This document shows, one piece after another, positions 16,884 to 24,765 of a DNA stretch of 35,689 nt. The stretch is from Flavobacterium daemonense (GTDB lineage: Bacteria > Bacteroidota > Bacteroidia > Flavobacteriales > Flavobacteriaceae). Location of the stretch: positions 1 to 35,689 of the forward strand of contig NZ_VJYD01000022.1 in assembly GCF_007341385.1 (NCBI RefSeq). Reading direction: 5' to 3'. The translations under genes were made by a program, and so were the position numbers. The notes beneath the pieces were generated by a model that saw nothing but the letters and a program-made list of their open reading frames with translations, searched no databases and was not told the DNA's origin. Position 1 is the stretch's first letter. Each line of letters begins with the position of its first letter.

Positions 16884-17471
16884 TTATTTAAAACTCAAAA
16901 TTCCTTTTCCATACGATTTTATGGAATTATCAAGATTTCCAAGAGTAGTTTCTGAAAGTTTTTTAAAATCAGTATTTTTTACAATCAAAATTTGTCCATG
17001 ATCTTTGGCTGGTGCGGCGGGAACAAAAATAACGGCATTTCCGTTTTCATCTTCTTCAATTAAATGAGCTGGTTGCCAGTAATCGCCAGTTTTAAATAAA
17101 ATAGGCAAATCAGTACTTGGCTTTTTTGTTCTGCCTTTTAGTTTTTCTTCAGCCTCTTTTTTATTCTTTTCATAACCTGGCAAAAAAATCATCAGCTTGT
17201 CATCAACCCATTTTGTAAATCTTCGAAGCAATGACAAACGCATCAAATAACCACTGAAGTAAATTAAAAGCACTAAGATTATACCTCCCGCAACATCTGT
17301 AGCGTATTTTCCCAGCACAAGATCTAAACGCAGAAAATGCGCGAACTTTTCACCATAATTCTGAAAAAATTTCCAAACTTTTCCCACCAGTATAAAAAAA
17401 ACAAGAAGCGGCAATAACAACAAGGCTCCCGAAATGCAATTTCTCTCAACTTGATTAAAGAATTCTTTCAT
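16884..17471 (-). CDS. DUF502 family membrane protein
   Basis: A 195-residue inner-membrane protein with two hydrophobic segments (about 13-33, ISGALLLLPLLVFFILVG; and about 58-80, VAGGIILVLLIYFSGYLM) and a soluble C-terminal region. The ISG...PL start and the later stretch PTDLPILFKTG-type (here STDLPILFKTGDYWQPAHLI, about 119-138) with VIFVPAAPAKDHGQILIV are typical of the family. Function is unknown; plant homologues (LCV-like) are also membrane proteins. It follows the HAD gene on the same strand, but a terminator separates them. Confidence 0.82.
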   Translation of the reverse strand: MKEFFNQVERNCISGALLLLPLLVFFILVGKVWKFFQNYGEKFAHFLRLDLVLGKYATDVAGGIILVLLIYFSGYLMRLSLLRRFTKWVDDKLMIFLPGYEKNKKEAEEKLKGRTKKPSTDLPILFKTGDYWQPAHLIEEDENGNAVIFVPAAPAKDHGQILIVKNTDFKKLSETTLGNLDNSIKSYGKGILSFK

Positions 17472-17490
17472 CGCTAAATAAATTAAGGTT

Positions 17491-17525
17491 AAAAAAAAGA
17501 GCTAACTCCTTAAGAATTAGCTCTT
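17491..17525 (-). terminator. Terminator of the HAD phosphatase gene
   Basis: AAGAGCTAA (17497-17505) pairs with TTAGCTCTT (17517-17525). On the minus strand the stem is followed by an uninterrupted T-run (plus-strand A-run 17491-17498), 57 bases after the HAD stop codon. Confidence 0.8.
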
Positions 17526-17582
17526 ATAAAAATAACGATTTATTTGCATTTGGCAATAAAACCAAATATAAAATATTTAATA

Positions 17583-18425
17583 TTAGCTTGTTGCAAACTC
17601 CTTGTCAAGAATTTTAGAAGCAATATATCGTGCTACTCCATCTTCGGCGTTTGTTTTTATGACTTCTAAATTCGGAAGTGTCTCTTTTAACAAAGCAGGT
17701 GCATTTCCCATAATCAATCCTTTTCCTGCTGCAGAAAGCATTTGCACATCATTAAAACCATCTCCAAAAGAAACCGCTTCTGCTAATGTAAATCCTTCTT
17801 TCTCAAGCACTTTCTCAATAGCAACTGCTTTATCTACCGCTTTATCCATAAATTCCAGACAAGTTGGCAAACTAAAAGCGTGGTGCAAATGTTCTGATGA
17901 ATTGGCTAAAATGGCATCTTTTAATTTTACTAATTTTTCATGATTTTCGCATGAAAAGAAAATTTTAATAGCGCCAAAATCTTCCAAAGTTTTATAATCA
18001 ACCAATTCTGGACGGTATTTTAAATCAGCCTGAAAAGCATTTAATTTTTCGTTGATTCTGCTAGTCTGCCAAACATTTTCTTTGAATAAAACCACAGTGA
18101 TGTCCGGATCAATTTCAACATTCAATGCCGCTTTAACCACATCACTATCTAAATTGAAAGAAAATAATTCTTCTTTATTTGGTGAATGAATTCTCGCTCC
18201 GTTTGAACTTACCAAGTAAACTGGCACTTCAAGCGTTTCAATAATAGCAAAAGCATCAAGATGATGACGGCCTGTAGCTACAACGATAAGATAACCTTGG
18301 TTATGTAATTCTTGAAAAATGGATTTTGTATATTCTGAAATTCTATGCTGAGGGTTGAGTAAAGTTCCGTCAAGGTCACTTATTACAGCCTTTATATTTT
18401 TAAGTTTTGTCATATTAATTTTCAA
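17583..18425 (-). CDS. Cof-type HAD-IIB family phosphatase
   Basis: A 280-residue cytosolic phosphatase of the haloacid dehalogenase superfamily, IIB/Cof cap type. Motif I is SDLDGTLL (nucleophile Asp17, Asp19), motif II is VSSNGA (about 72-77), motif III Lys is near 199 (VDKAVAIEKV) and motif IV is FGDGFNDVQML (Asp222, Asp226). The family dephosphorylates sugar phosphates, pyridoxal phosphate, flavin intermediates and similar compounds; the substrate cannot be told from motifs. A start at 18413 (MTKLKN) is also possible and places the nucleophile at residue 13. A complete Bacteroidota-type promoter lies just upstream (18439-18470). Confidence 0.92.
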   Translation of the reverse strand: MKINMTKLKNIKAVISDLDGTLLNPQHRISEYTKSIFQELHNQGYLIVVATGRHHLDAFAIIETLEVPVYLVSSNGARIHSPNKEELFSFNLDSDVVKAALNVEIDPDITVVLFKENVWQTSRINEKLNAFQADLKYRPELVDYKTLEDFGAIKIFFSCENHEKLVKLKDAILANSSEHLHHAFSLPTCLEFMDKAVDKAVAIEKVLEKEGFTLAEAVSFGDGFNDVQMLSAAGKGLIMGNAPALLKETLPNLEVIKTNAEDGVARYIASKILDKEFATS

Positions 18426-18438
18426 CTATTTTGATGTG

Positions 18439-18470
18439 CAAATTTACGCCTTTAAGACGGGAAGACCAAA
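18439..18470 (-). promoter_or_regulatory. Promoter of the HAD phosphatase gene (TTTG-N20-TAAATTTG)
   Basis: On the minus strand TTTG (plus CAAA, 18467-18470), a 20-base spacer and TAAATTTG (plus CAAATTTA, 18439-18446) match the Bacteroidota primary-sigma consensus at both elements. It ends 13 bases before the ATG at 18425. It is one of the best promoters in the window. Confidence 0.65.
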
Positions 18471-18538
18471 GTTTTAAGGCTTTAACCAGCCAAAATAAGG
18501 CAAGTTTATTATTTATTTAACTATTTCCTTAAATAAAT

Positions 18539-18901
18539 TCAAATCTTGACGATTCCTGATTTATATAAATTCAAGGCTTTTGTTAAAACCGATTCAATTT
18601 GTTCCAAAGGCAAATCTTGATCGGCGTCAAGCAACATTATTTTCATTCGTGAACGCGTTTCTTGCAGTAAAAATGGTTCTTCAAAATATTTACCTTCAAC
18701 TATTGCCAAATATGGTTTTTTGAACTTTTTATGAATCCATAAATAACAGAACATTTTCCCTTTATAGCAGAAAAACGGCATTCCGTATTTTAAAACATTA
18801 GTAATGTCTTCGTCTTGTTTTAAGATAATATCGCGCAAAGCAAGAAATGCTCCTTTTATAGGCTCTTCTTGATTTTGGTAGAAATCATCTAATTGTTTCA
18901 T
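18539..18901 (-). CDS. DUF1801 (YdhG-like) small protein
   Basis: A 120-residue cytosolic protein with the YdhG/DUF1801 layout: an N-terminal helix (EEPIKGAFLALRDIILKQ), then ITNVLKYGMPFFCYKGKMFCYLWIHKKF and KPYLAIVEGKYFEEP, with a C-terminal helix. The fold is a small alpha/beta domain of unknown function, seen in frataxin-like and bacterial stress contexts. Its ATG overlaps the upstream lipoprotein stop in ATGA, so the two are probably translated together. Confidence 0.8.
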   Translation of the reverse strand: MKQLDDFYQNQEEPIKGAFLALRDIILKQDEDITNVLKYGMPFFCYKGKMFCYLWIHKKFKKPYLAIVEGKYFEEPFLLQETRSRMKIMLLDADQDLPLEQIESVLTKALNLYKSGIVKI

Positions 18902-19392
18902 TTTCTGATTTTTTGAGTTTTAGCAAAAACAATTTTTAATGTATCAGGACATTGGGAACTTGGTTTTAACTTATAGATTAAAGAATCATTTTTTATGTAA
19001 AATACTTCTTTTGTAAAAAGACAAAAACTTTTCCCTTGATCCGGTTCTTCACAATTTGGCATTGTCAATAATGGCAAAGGTGCCTTATTCTTTCTGTCAA
19101 AGAATGTACAATCTGCAAAAGGAGAAATTACATAACATGTATCTATTTTTGTGCTACTCAATTCAATAGAATCTCCTATAACCCTCCATTTTCCTTTAGA
19201 AAATACTCCCCAATCACAACCACGACTTTTATAATAAAAAGTACTATCAGCATTTATTTTAATACTTGATTTACCTGGAATTATATATTCTGTATCATAC
19301 CAAGTTCGAACAAATTTATTTTCTGGAATTTCTTTTTTTTGACATGAAATCAAACCAAAAAATAATAGTAAAATCGATATTCTTATTTTCAT
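18898..19392 (-). CDS. Hypothetical lipoprotein
   Basis: A 164-residue protein with a lipoprotein signal (MKIRISILLLFFGLISC, lipobox Cys17). The mature part reads like a lipocalin-type small beta-protein: TWYDTEYIIPGKSSIKINAD, FYYKSRGCDWGVFSKGKWRV and DSIELSSTKID, with several Cys residues (near 79, 105, 114, 133, 143 and 156) that could form disulfides in the periplasm. The pattern 'simple strand pairs plus KW-x-V-x-GDSI' is common to uncharacterised Bacteroidota lipoproteins. I do not recognise a specific function. It overlaps the DUF1801 gene by four bases. Confidence 0.7.
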   Translation of the reverse strand: MKIRISILLLFFGLISCQKKEIPENKFVRTWYDTEYIIPGKSSIKINADSTFYYKSRGCDWGVFSKGKWRVIGDSIELSSTKIDTCYVISPFADCTFFDRKNKAPLPLLTMPNCEEPDQGKSFCLFTKEVFYIKNDSLIYKLKPSSQCPDTLKIVFAKTQKIRK

Positions 19393-19419
19393 TTAAATGC
19401 TCTTAATTTATTTTTTAAC

Positions 19420-19473
19420 TCAAAAAAATATTCGTTTTGCATCTTTCAAAACGAAAAATACAAAACGAATATT
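19420..19473 (-). terminator. Terminator of the PhoH gene
   Basis: AATATTCGTTTTG (19427-19439) is perfectly inverted at 19461-19473. On the minus strand the 13-bp stem runs into a T-tract (plus A-run 19422-19428). It lies 57 bases after the PhoH stop codon. Confidence 0.7.
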
Positions 19474-19530
19474 AATAAATGTTAAAACACATATCACGAT
19501 TTACATTTAACATTTCACTAAAAATAAAAC

Positions 19531-20481
19531 TTAGTCGTGATTTTCTATTTGCTTGTAAGCGTCGATTACCTTTTTCACTAATCTGTGGCGAACGATATCT
19601 TTATCATCAAGATATATAATTCCGATTCCTTCAATGTCTTTCAGAACCAAAATCGCTTCTTTAAGACCAGAAATAGTTCTTCGTGGCAAATCGACCTGAC
19701 CAGGATCACCCGTAATCATAAACTTGGCGTTTTTTCCCATACGAGTCAAAAACATCTTCATTTGTGAATGCGTGGTATTTTGTGCTTCATCCAGAATTAC
19801 AAAGGCGTTGTCTAGCGTTCGCCCGCGCATAAATGCAAGAGGCGCAATCTGAATAATTCCTTTTAAAATGTAATCTTCGAGTTTTTCATTAGGAAGCATG
19901 TCGCGCAAAGCATCGTAAAGCGGCTGCATATAAGGATCCAGTTTTTCTTTCATATCGCCGGGTAAAAATCCGAGGTTCTCCCCTGCTTCTACCGCCGGAC
20001 GCGTTAATATGATCCTTTTTACTTCTTTATCTTTCAGCATTTTTACAGCCATTGCAACGCCCGTGTACGTTTTTCCAGTTCCAGCAGGTCCAATTGCAAA
20101 CACCATATCATTTTTTTTGATGGTGTCTACCAGTAGCTGCTGATTTGGAGTCATGGCTTTGATAATTTTTCCGCCAACTCCGTGAACTAAAATTTTGTCG
20201 TGATCGTAAGCTTTTTTTTCCTCTTGGCCGTCACTCATAATTACACGCTCAATTACATTATCGTCAATGTTGTTGTATCTTGTAAAATGAAGCATCAGCC
20301 TCTGAAATCTCTTTTCGAATTCATCTAAAACCTCTTTTTCGCCAAAGGCTTTTAAAGTAGTCCCTCGCGCTACGATTTTAAGCTTTGGGTAATACTTTTT
20401 AATTATTTCAAGATGAGAATCCTGCGCGCCCCAAAAGTCTTTTGGAGCGATATCTATAAGCTCTATAATTCTTTCGTTCAA
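19531..20481 (-). CDS. PhoH family ATPase
   Basis: A 316-residue cytosolic P-loop ATPase of the PhoH/PhoL family (RNA-associated, linked to ribosome biogenesis and RNA processing). The N-terminus (about 1-100) has a KH-like fold (LKIVARGTTLKAFGEKEVLD). The ATPase domain carries Walker A GPAGTGKT (131-138), ILTRPAVEAGENLGFLPG and Walker B VILDEAQNT (Asp231, Glu232), followed by ITGDPGQVDLP. The length is normal for the family. In many genomes phoH sits beside ybeY; here it is divergent from the SAM hydrolase-like gene, a pairing common in Flavobacteriaceae as far as I recall. Confidence 0.95.
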   Translation of the reverse strand: MNERIIELIDIAPKDFWGAQDSHLEIIKKYYPKLKIVARGTTLKAFGEKEVLDEFEKRFQRLMLHFTRYNNIDDNVIERVIMSDGQEEKKAYDHDKILVHGVGGKIIKAMTPNQQLLVDTIKKNDMVFAIGPAGTGKTYTGVAMAVKMLKDKEVKRIILTRPAVEAGENLGFLPGDMKEKLDPYMQPLYDALRDMLPNEKLEDYILKGIIQIAPLAFMRGRTLDNAFVILDEAQNTTHSQMKMFLTRMGKNAKFMITGDPGQVDLPRRTISGLKEAILVLKDIEGIGIIYLDDKDIVRHRLVKKVIDAYKQIENHD

Positions 20482-20597
20482 ATGAGATAAATTTAAATTA
20501 AAAATAAATTTGTTTTGTAAATCTATGGCTGTCGGGTATGTTCATATCTTTAAACGCAAATTGTCTTTTCTTTCTTTCAATTTGTATTTACTATTAC

Positions 20598-20605
20598 TAG
20601 ATTTG
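20598..20605 (+). promoter_or_regulatory. -7 element of the SAM hydrolase-like gene
   Basis: TAGATTTG matches TANNTTTG, 56 bases upstream of the ATG at 20662. A TTTG lies only 13 bases further upstream, shorter than the usual spacer, so the -33 element is uncertain. Confidence 0.4.
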
Positions 20606-20661
20606 CATTTCTCAAATTTAATGAAAATTAGATTTAAATACTATCAATAGTTATAAACAAA

Positions 20662-21492
20662 ATGATGTCAATAATTACCCTTACTACGGATTACGGCTTA
20701 AAAGACCACTTTGTTGGTTCGCTGAAGGGTAAAATTCTTTCGGAGATTTCGAATGCAAAAATCATTGACATTTCACACGATATTGATCCATTCAACACTG
20801 CCGAAGCGAGTTACGTTATTGGAGCATCATATTTGAGTTTCCCAAAAGGAACGGTTCACTTAATTGGAGTCGATATTGAGCGCAATAAAGAGAATCAGCA
20901 TATTGCCATGCAATGGAATGATCATTTTTTTATTTGTGCCGATAACGGAATTTTAAGCATGCTTACGCAGAAAATCGTGCCACAGAAAATCGTTGCCATC
21001 AATATTCACGATCGTTTTCCAGCTGAATATTCTGATTTAGACGTTTTTATTCAAGTTGCCTGTCATATTGCAAAAGGTGGTTTGCTGAATGTAATCGGCA
21101 AAGAAATCCCTGCTGTCAAAGAAGTTACAGAACTTCAAGCAGTTGTTGCTGCCGACGGAAATTCGCTTAAAGGATACGTTATATATATTGACCATTTTGG
21201 AAACGTTGTAACCAATATTTCTAAAAAACAATTTTTGGAGGTTTCCCGCGGACGCCCCTACGAAATCGTGATGAAGCCAAAAAGCATCAAAACAATTCTA
21301 CCAAATTATTCGGCAATTGCAACTTCTGAAAAATATCCAATCAAAACTTATGAGGGTGAAAAACTGGCCATTTTTAATGAAGCTGGTTTCCTTGAAATTG
21401 CCATTTTTAGAAGCAATCCTTCTAAAGTGGGTTCTGCAAATAGTTTGCTGGGATTGAATTATCGTGATGTGATTACGGTTAAGTTTTTATAG
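20662..21492 (+). CDS. S-adenosyl-L-methionine hydrolase / SAM hydroxide adenosyltransferase (DUF62 family)
   Basis: A 276-residue enzyme of the chlorinase/fluorinase-related DUF62 family. Most bacterial members hydrolyse SAM to adenosine and methionine with an activated water and do not halogenate. Motifs seen: ITLTTDYGLKDHFVG (about 5-19), ISHDIDPFNTAEASYVIG, GVDIERNKENQHI, FICADNGILSML and the C-terminal VIYIDHFGNVVTNISK. No insert like the fluorinase-specific loop is obvious. The start could also be the second ATG at 20665. It is divergent from phoH with a 180-base spacer. Confidence 0.9.
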   Translation: MMSIITLTTDYGLKDHFVGSLKGKILSEISNAKIIDISHDIDPFNTAEASYVIGASYLSFPKGTVHLIGVDIERNKENQHIAMQWNDHFFICADNGILSMLTQKIVPQKIVAINIHDRFPAEYSDLDVFIQVACHIAKGGLLNVIGKEIPAVKEVTELQAVVAADGNSLKGYVIYIDHFGNVVTNISKKQFLEVSRGRPYEIVMKPKSIKTILPNYSAIATSEKYPIKTYEGEKLAIFNEAGFLEIAIFRSNPSKVGSANSLLGLNYRDVITVKFL

Positions 21493-21540
21493 AAATAGCC
21501 CACAGATTTAACTGATTAAACTGATTTTAATTCGTCTTTT

Positions 21541-21644
21541 TTGTCATTTCGACGAAGGAGAAATCTCCACGAGTAGCTCTACAAAGATTGGAGTCATTTA
21601 TTGAGGAGTTTCTTGCGAAGATTTCTCCTCCGTCGAAATGACAA
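21541..21644. repeat. Long palindromic repeat element with about 26-bp arms
   Basis: Arms at 21541-21566 and 21619-21644 are inverted copies with a single mismatch (core GTCATTTCGACG / CGTCGAAATGAC, then GGAGAAATCT / AGATTTCTCC). The 52-base middle contains no ORF. It lies between the SAM hydrolase-like gene and the ABM-like gene and could fold into a very stable hairpin in either transcript. The core GTCATTTCGACG is, from memory, a frequent intergenic repeat in flavobacterial genomes. Confidence 0.75.
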
Positions 21645-21696
21645 TATTGTCTAAAAAACTATTCAAAATTTTTATAAAAACAACAATCAATTTTGG

Positions 21697-21704
21697 TACT
21701 TTTG
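21697..21704 (+). promoter_or_regulatory. -7 element of the ABM-like gene
   Basis: TACTTTTG matches TANNTTTG, 68 bases before the ATG at 21773. The open frame extends upstream of this element, so the element supports the shorter gene start. Confidence 0.45.
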
Positions 21705-21772
21705 CGCACCTGTATGACTTTAGACATTCAAAAAAATCTAAACACTGCAATCTAAAATCTAAAATTAAAAAC

Positions 21773-22069
21773 ATGTTCGTAAGAATAGTAAAAATGAGTT
21801 TTCACGAAGAAAAAATCCCAGATTTTCTGGAGAATTTCGAATCGGTGAAAGAAAAAATACGAAATGCCGACGGAAATCGTTTTTTAGAATTGTATCAGGA
21901 CAAAAATGACAAATGTATTTTCTTTACCTATAGTTATTGGGAAACCGAACAAGATTTAGAAAATTACAGAAAATCTGAACTATTTAATTCGGTTTGGGAT
22001 TTTACAAAAAAATTGTTTAATGCTAAGCCTGAAGCTTGGAGCGTTGACAAATTGGTTAGCTTGAATTAA
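21773..22069 (+). CDS. ABM-like dimeric alpha/beta-barrel protein (putative monooxygenase)
   Basis: A 98-residue protein with the pattern of the antibiotic biosynthesis monooxygenase (ABM) fold: strand FVRIVKMSF, helix EEKIPDFLENFESVKEKI, strand FLELYQDKND, strand KCIFFTYSYW, a Trp/Glu-rich stretch ETEQDLENYRKSELFNSVW, and a final helix and strand. The start was set at 21773 because the frame upstream (from 21638) covers a promoter element and part of the palindromic repeat and has no family resemblance. ABM-fold proteins range from quinol monooxygenases to haem-degrading enzymes and binding proteins; no catalytic residue set is obvious, so the enzymatic label is weak. Confidence 0.65.
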   Translation: MFVRIVKMSFHEEKIPDFLENFESVKEKIRNADGNRFLELYQDKNDKCIFFTYSYWETEQDLENYRKSELFNSVWDFTKKLFNAKPEAWSVDKLVSLN

Positions 22070-22075
22070 AACGAT

Positions 22076-22196
22076 TTAACCGCAAAGAACGCAAGTTTTT
22101 TTTCTTAAGAAACTTTGTAAAAACGCTAAAGTTCGCAAAGCATTGAGCAATAACTTTGCGAACATTGCGTAAAACTTTGCGCTCTTTGCGGTTAAA
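22076..22196. repeat. Palindromic repeat, TTTAACCGCAAAG family, copy 1
   Basis: TTTAACCGCAAAGA (22076-22089) is perfectly inverted at 22183-22196. An inner hairpin GTTCGCAAAG (22131-22140) / CTTTGCGAAC (22154-22163) lies inside. Two more copies occur at 26091-26211 and 26301-26391. The element begins seven bases after the ABM-like stop codon, and gldF follows 53 bases after the element. Just before gldF, ACGATTAAACA is repeated directly (22217-22227 and 22233-22243). Confidence 0.8.
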
Positions 22197-22249
22197 AAAA
22201 AACACAACACAATTACACGATTAAACAAATAAACGATTAAACATCATAC

Positions 22250-22975
22250 ATGAAATCAATCATTTTACGAGAAATAAAATCCTTTTTTGGTTCTCCTATT
22301 GGCTATTTGGTCATTGCGATTTTCTTAATCAGCAACGGACTATTTTTATGGGTATTTGAAGGAGATTATAATATTCTGAACACTGGTTACGCCGATTTGA
22401 CTCCGTTTTTCACTTTAGCGCCTTGGATTCTAATTTTTCTGATTCCGGCTGTAACCATGAGAAGTTTCTCTGATGAAAAAAAACAAGGAACGCTTGAATT
22501 GCTTTTAACTAAACCATTATCTGTTTGGGAAATTGTAAACGGAAAGTTTTTCGGATCGTTTTTGCTTATCATATTAGCGATAATTCCAACGTTCATTTAT
22601 GTCTTCGTAATTTCAGATTTAGGAAATCCGCAAGGTAATATTGATATGGGAAGCACAATTGGCTCTTATTTCGGATTGTTATTCTTAATTGGCTCTTATT
22701 CAGCAATTGGGATTTTCACTTCTACACTATCAGAAAACCAAATTGTTGCGTTTATCGTTGCGGTTTTTCTTTGCTTTATATTTTATTTTGGTTTTGAAGG
22801 CGTTGCGACTTTAATTCCGGGGCAATCTAATATTATTTCAGCATTTGGAATGCAAGATCATTTCAAAAGTATGAGCCGTGGCGTTCTTGATACGCGAGAT
22901 ATTATTTATTTCTTGAGTGTTACCGTTCTGTTTTTATCATTTACTGTTTATCAATTAAAATCTTTTAAAGCGTAA
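22250..22975 (+). CDS. gldF: Gliding-motility ABC transporter permease GldF
   Basis: A 241-residue ABC-2 type inner-membrane permease with about six hydrophobic segments (roughly 18-35, 55-72, 98-120, 135-160, 166-185 and 218-236). The cytoplasmic coupling segment RSFSDEKKQGTLELLLTKPL (about 67-86) is typical of GldF and related permeases. With GldG and the ATPase GldA, which is not in this window, it forms a transporter that F. johnsoniae genetics showed to be needed for gliding in that species. Its stop codon overlaps the gldG start by one base (TAATG), so the pair is co-translated. Confidence 0.93.
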   Translation: MKSIILREIKSFFGSPIGYLVIAIFLISNGLFLWVFEGDYNILNTGYADLTPFFTLAPWILIFLIPAVTMRSFSDEKKQGTLELLLTKPLSVWEIVNGKFFGSFLLIILAIIPTFIYVFVISDLGNPQGNIDMGSTIGSYFGLLFLIGSYSAIGIFTSTLSENQIVAFIVAVFLCFIFYFGFEGVATLIPGQSNIISAFGMQDHFKSMSRGVLDTRDIIYFLSVTVLFLSFTVYQLKSFKA

Positions 22976-24660
22976 TGAAAACATCTAATAAATTAAATTT
23001 AAAGACATTAGGCATTACAATTTTAGTTTTAATTGTTTTAAATGTTCTCGGAAGCTTATTTTTCCACCGTTTTGATTTAACCAAAGACAAACGTTATACA
23101 TTGTCTCAAACCTCTTTACAGATTGTAAAACAGGTTAAAAATCCGTTGTCAATCAAAATTTACATGCAAGGCGATCTTCCTGCAGATTTCCGTCGTTTAC
23201 AACAGGAAACCAAACAATTACTGGAAGAATTTCAAGCTTACAATAGTAATATAGTTTTCGAATTCGTAAACCCAATGGAAAACGAAGACGAAAGCATGGA
23301 AATGGTAAAATCACTTTATCAAAAAGGACTTACGCCAGTAAATATCACTGTTGACGATAAAGGAAAACAATCGCAAGCAATGGTTTTTCCTTGGGCAATT
23401 GCGGTTTATGATAATAAAGAAGTTAATATTCCGCTGTTGAAAAACATTATGGGAACTTCGACTACTCAAAAAGTAATTGGTTCTATTCAGCACCTTGAAT
23501 ATTCAATTGCCGATGCGATAAATAAAATCACCAAAGACAAACAAAAGAAAGTTGCTATTATAAAAGGAAACGAAGAATTGCACGAAGTTCATATTGCTAA
23601 ATTGCTTCGCCAAATCAAAGAAAGCTATTATATTGGACCTTTTACTTTGGATTCGGTTGCCAAAGATCCAAACGGAACTTTAAACGCACTTAAAAAATAT
23701 GATTTAGCGATTATTGCAAAGCCAACAGAAGCTTTTTCTGATGAAGAAAAAGAAGTTCTAGATCAATTTGTAATGAATGGCGGAAAAACAATTTGGCTGA
23801 TTGATCAAGTTGCTGCAGATATGGACAGTTTGTATAATCAGGCTGGTGCGACATTGGCGTATCCGAGAGATTTGAATTTGAACGATATGTTCTTTAAATA
23901 CGGTTTCAGAATTAACCCTGATTTAGTAAAAGACGAACAAGGAAGCCCTATAAAACTTGCAACCGGAGAACAAGGAAGCGCAACGCAATATCAGGATTTT
24001 ATATGGAAATTTGCGCCAGTTGTTATTCCTACAAGCCAAAACCCAATTGTGAAGCATTTAGGCGGAATAAAATTTGATTTCGCAAGTCCGATTGATACTT
24101 TGAAAAACGGAATCAAAAAAACAGTTTTACTGCAATCATCTGTTAATTCTAAAAAAATTGGAACTCCAGCAGAAATCAATCTGAATATTGTAACCGAGCA
24201 GATTTCGCTTGAGCAATATCAAAATAAAGGCAACTTGCCTCTAGCTGTTTTATTAGAAGGTTCGTTCCATTCGGCGTTTCAAAATCGTGTATTGCCATTT
24301 AAAGAAAGTTCGTTTCAAGCGCAAGGAAAACCAAACAAAATGATTGTGATTGCTGATGGCGATTTAGCAAGAAATCAATTAGACAAAAACTTGATGCCAG
24401 TAGAATTGGGCTATGATCAGCGTACAGGAAACCTTTATGACAACAAAGATTTCATGATGAACTGCATCAATTATCTGCTTGATGACACCGGACTTATTAA
24501 CATTAGAAGCAAAGATGTTGAACTGCCGCTTTTAGACAAAGAAAAAGTTTACGAAAACTATACGCGCACGCAATTCATAACTATCGGACTTCCAATTCTA
24601 ATTTTATTGATTTTTGGACTGTTATTTACTTTCCTTAGAAAAAGAAAATACAGCAAATAG
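22975..24660 (+). CDS. gldG: Gliding-motility-associated ABC transporter substrate-binding protein GldG
   Basis: A 561-residue GldG, full length for the family. It has an N-terminal membrane anchor (about 12-30), a large extracytoplasmic region with the family start RFDLTKDKRYTLSQTS (about 33-48), an ABC-type domain with DLAIIAKPTEAFSDEEKEVL, and MIVIADGDLARN near 456. A C-terminal membrane helix (about 534-553) and the basic tail RKRKYSK follow. This is the two-anchor topology of Gld/ABC-type auxiliary transport proteins. It is translationally coupled to gldF. The dnaN gene follows after 105 bases with its own -7 element. Confidence 0.93.
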   Translation: MKTSNKLNLKTLGITILVLIVLNVLGSLFFHRFDLTKDKRYTLSQTSLQIVKQVKNPLSIKIYMQGDLPADFRRLQQETKQLLEEFQAYNSNIVFEFVNPMENEDESMEMVKSLYQKGLTPVNITVDDKGKQSQAMVFPWAIAVYDNKEVNIPLLKNIMGTSTTQKVIGSIQHLEYSIADAINKITKDKQKKVAIIKGNEELHEVHIAKLLRQIKESYYIGPFTLDSVAKDPNGTLNALKKYDLAIIAKPTEAFSDEEKEVLDQFVMNGGKTIWLIDQVAADMDSLYNQAGATLAYPRDLNLNDMFFKYGFRINPDLVKDEQGSPIKLATGEQGSATQYQDFIWKFAPVVIPTSQNPIVKHLGGIKFDFASPIDTLKNGIKKTVLLQSSVNSKKIGTPAEINLNIVTEQISLEQYQNKGNLPLAVLLEGSFHSAFQNRVLPFKESSFQAQGKPNKMIVIADGDLARNQLDKNLMPVELGYDQRTGNLYDNKDFMMNCINYLLDDTGLINIRSKDVELPLLDKEKVYENYTRTQFITIGLPILILLIFGLLFTFLRKRKYSK

Positions 24661-24699
24661 ATGTTGATAAAAAAATGTCATACTTTAGATAGTTTAAGA

Positions 24700-24707
24700 T
24701 ATATTTG
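24700..24707 (+). promoter_or_regulatory. -7 element of dnaN
   Basis: TATATTTG matches TANNTTTG, 58 bases before the dnaN ATG, within the gldG-dnaN spacer. It suggests dnaN can be transcribed independently of gldFG. No clear -33 is seen. Confidence 0.45.
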
Positions 24708-24765
24708 TAATCCGTATTCATAACGGCAAATATTAGTGAATACAACAAAAAATAAAACAAAAGAG

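Noticed and set aside
20505..20518. TAAATTTG-like sequence as the start of a small RNA in the phoH/SAM hydrolase spacer.
   Set aside because: AT-rich spacers give this motif by chance, and no hairpin or terminator follows at a suitable distance.
21638..21772. Longer N-terminus for the ABM-like protein.
   Set aside because: It would translate the edge of a palindromic repeat and a promoter element, and shows no similarity to the fold.
24736..24765. GTG start for dnaN ten codons upstream.
   Set aside because: MKFIVSS at 24766 is the standard N-terminus of the clamp in this group.
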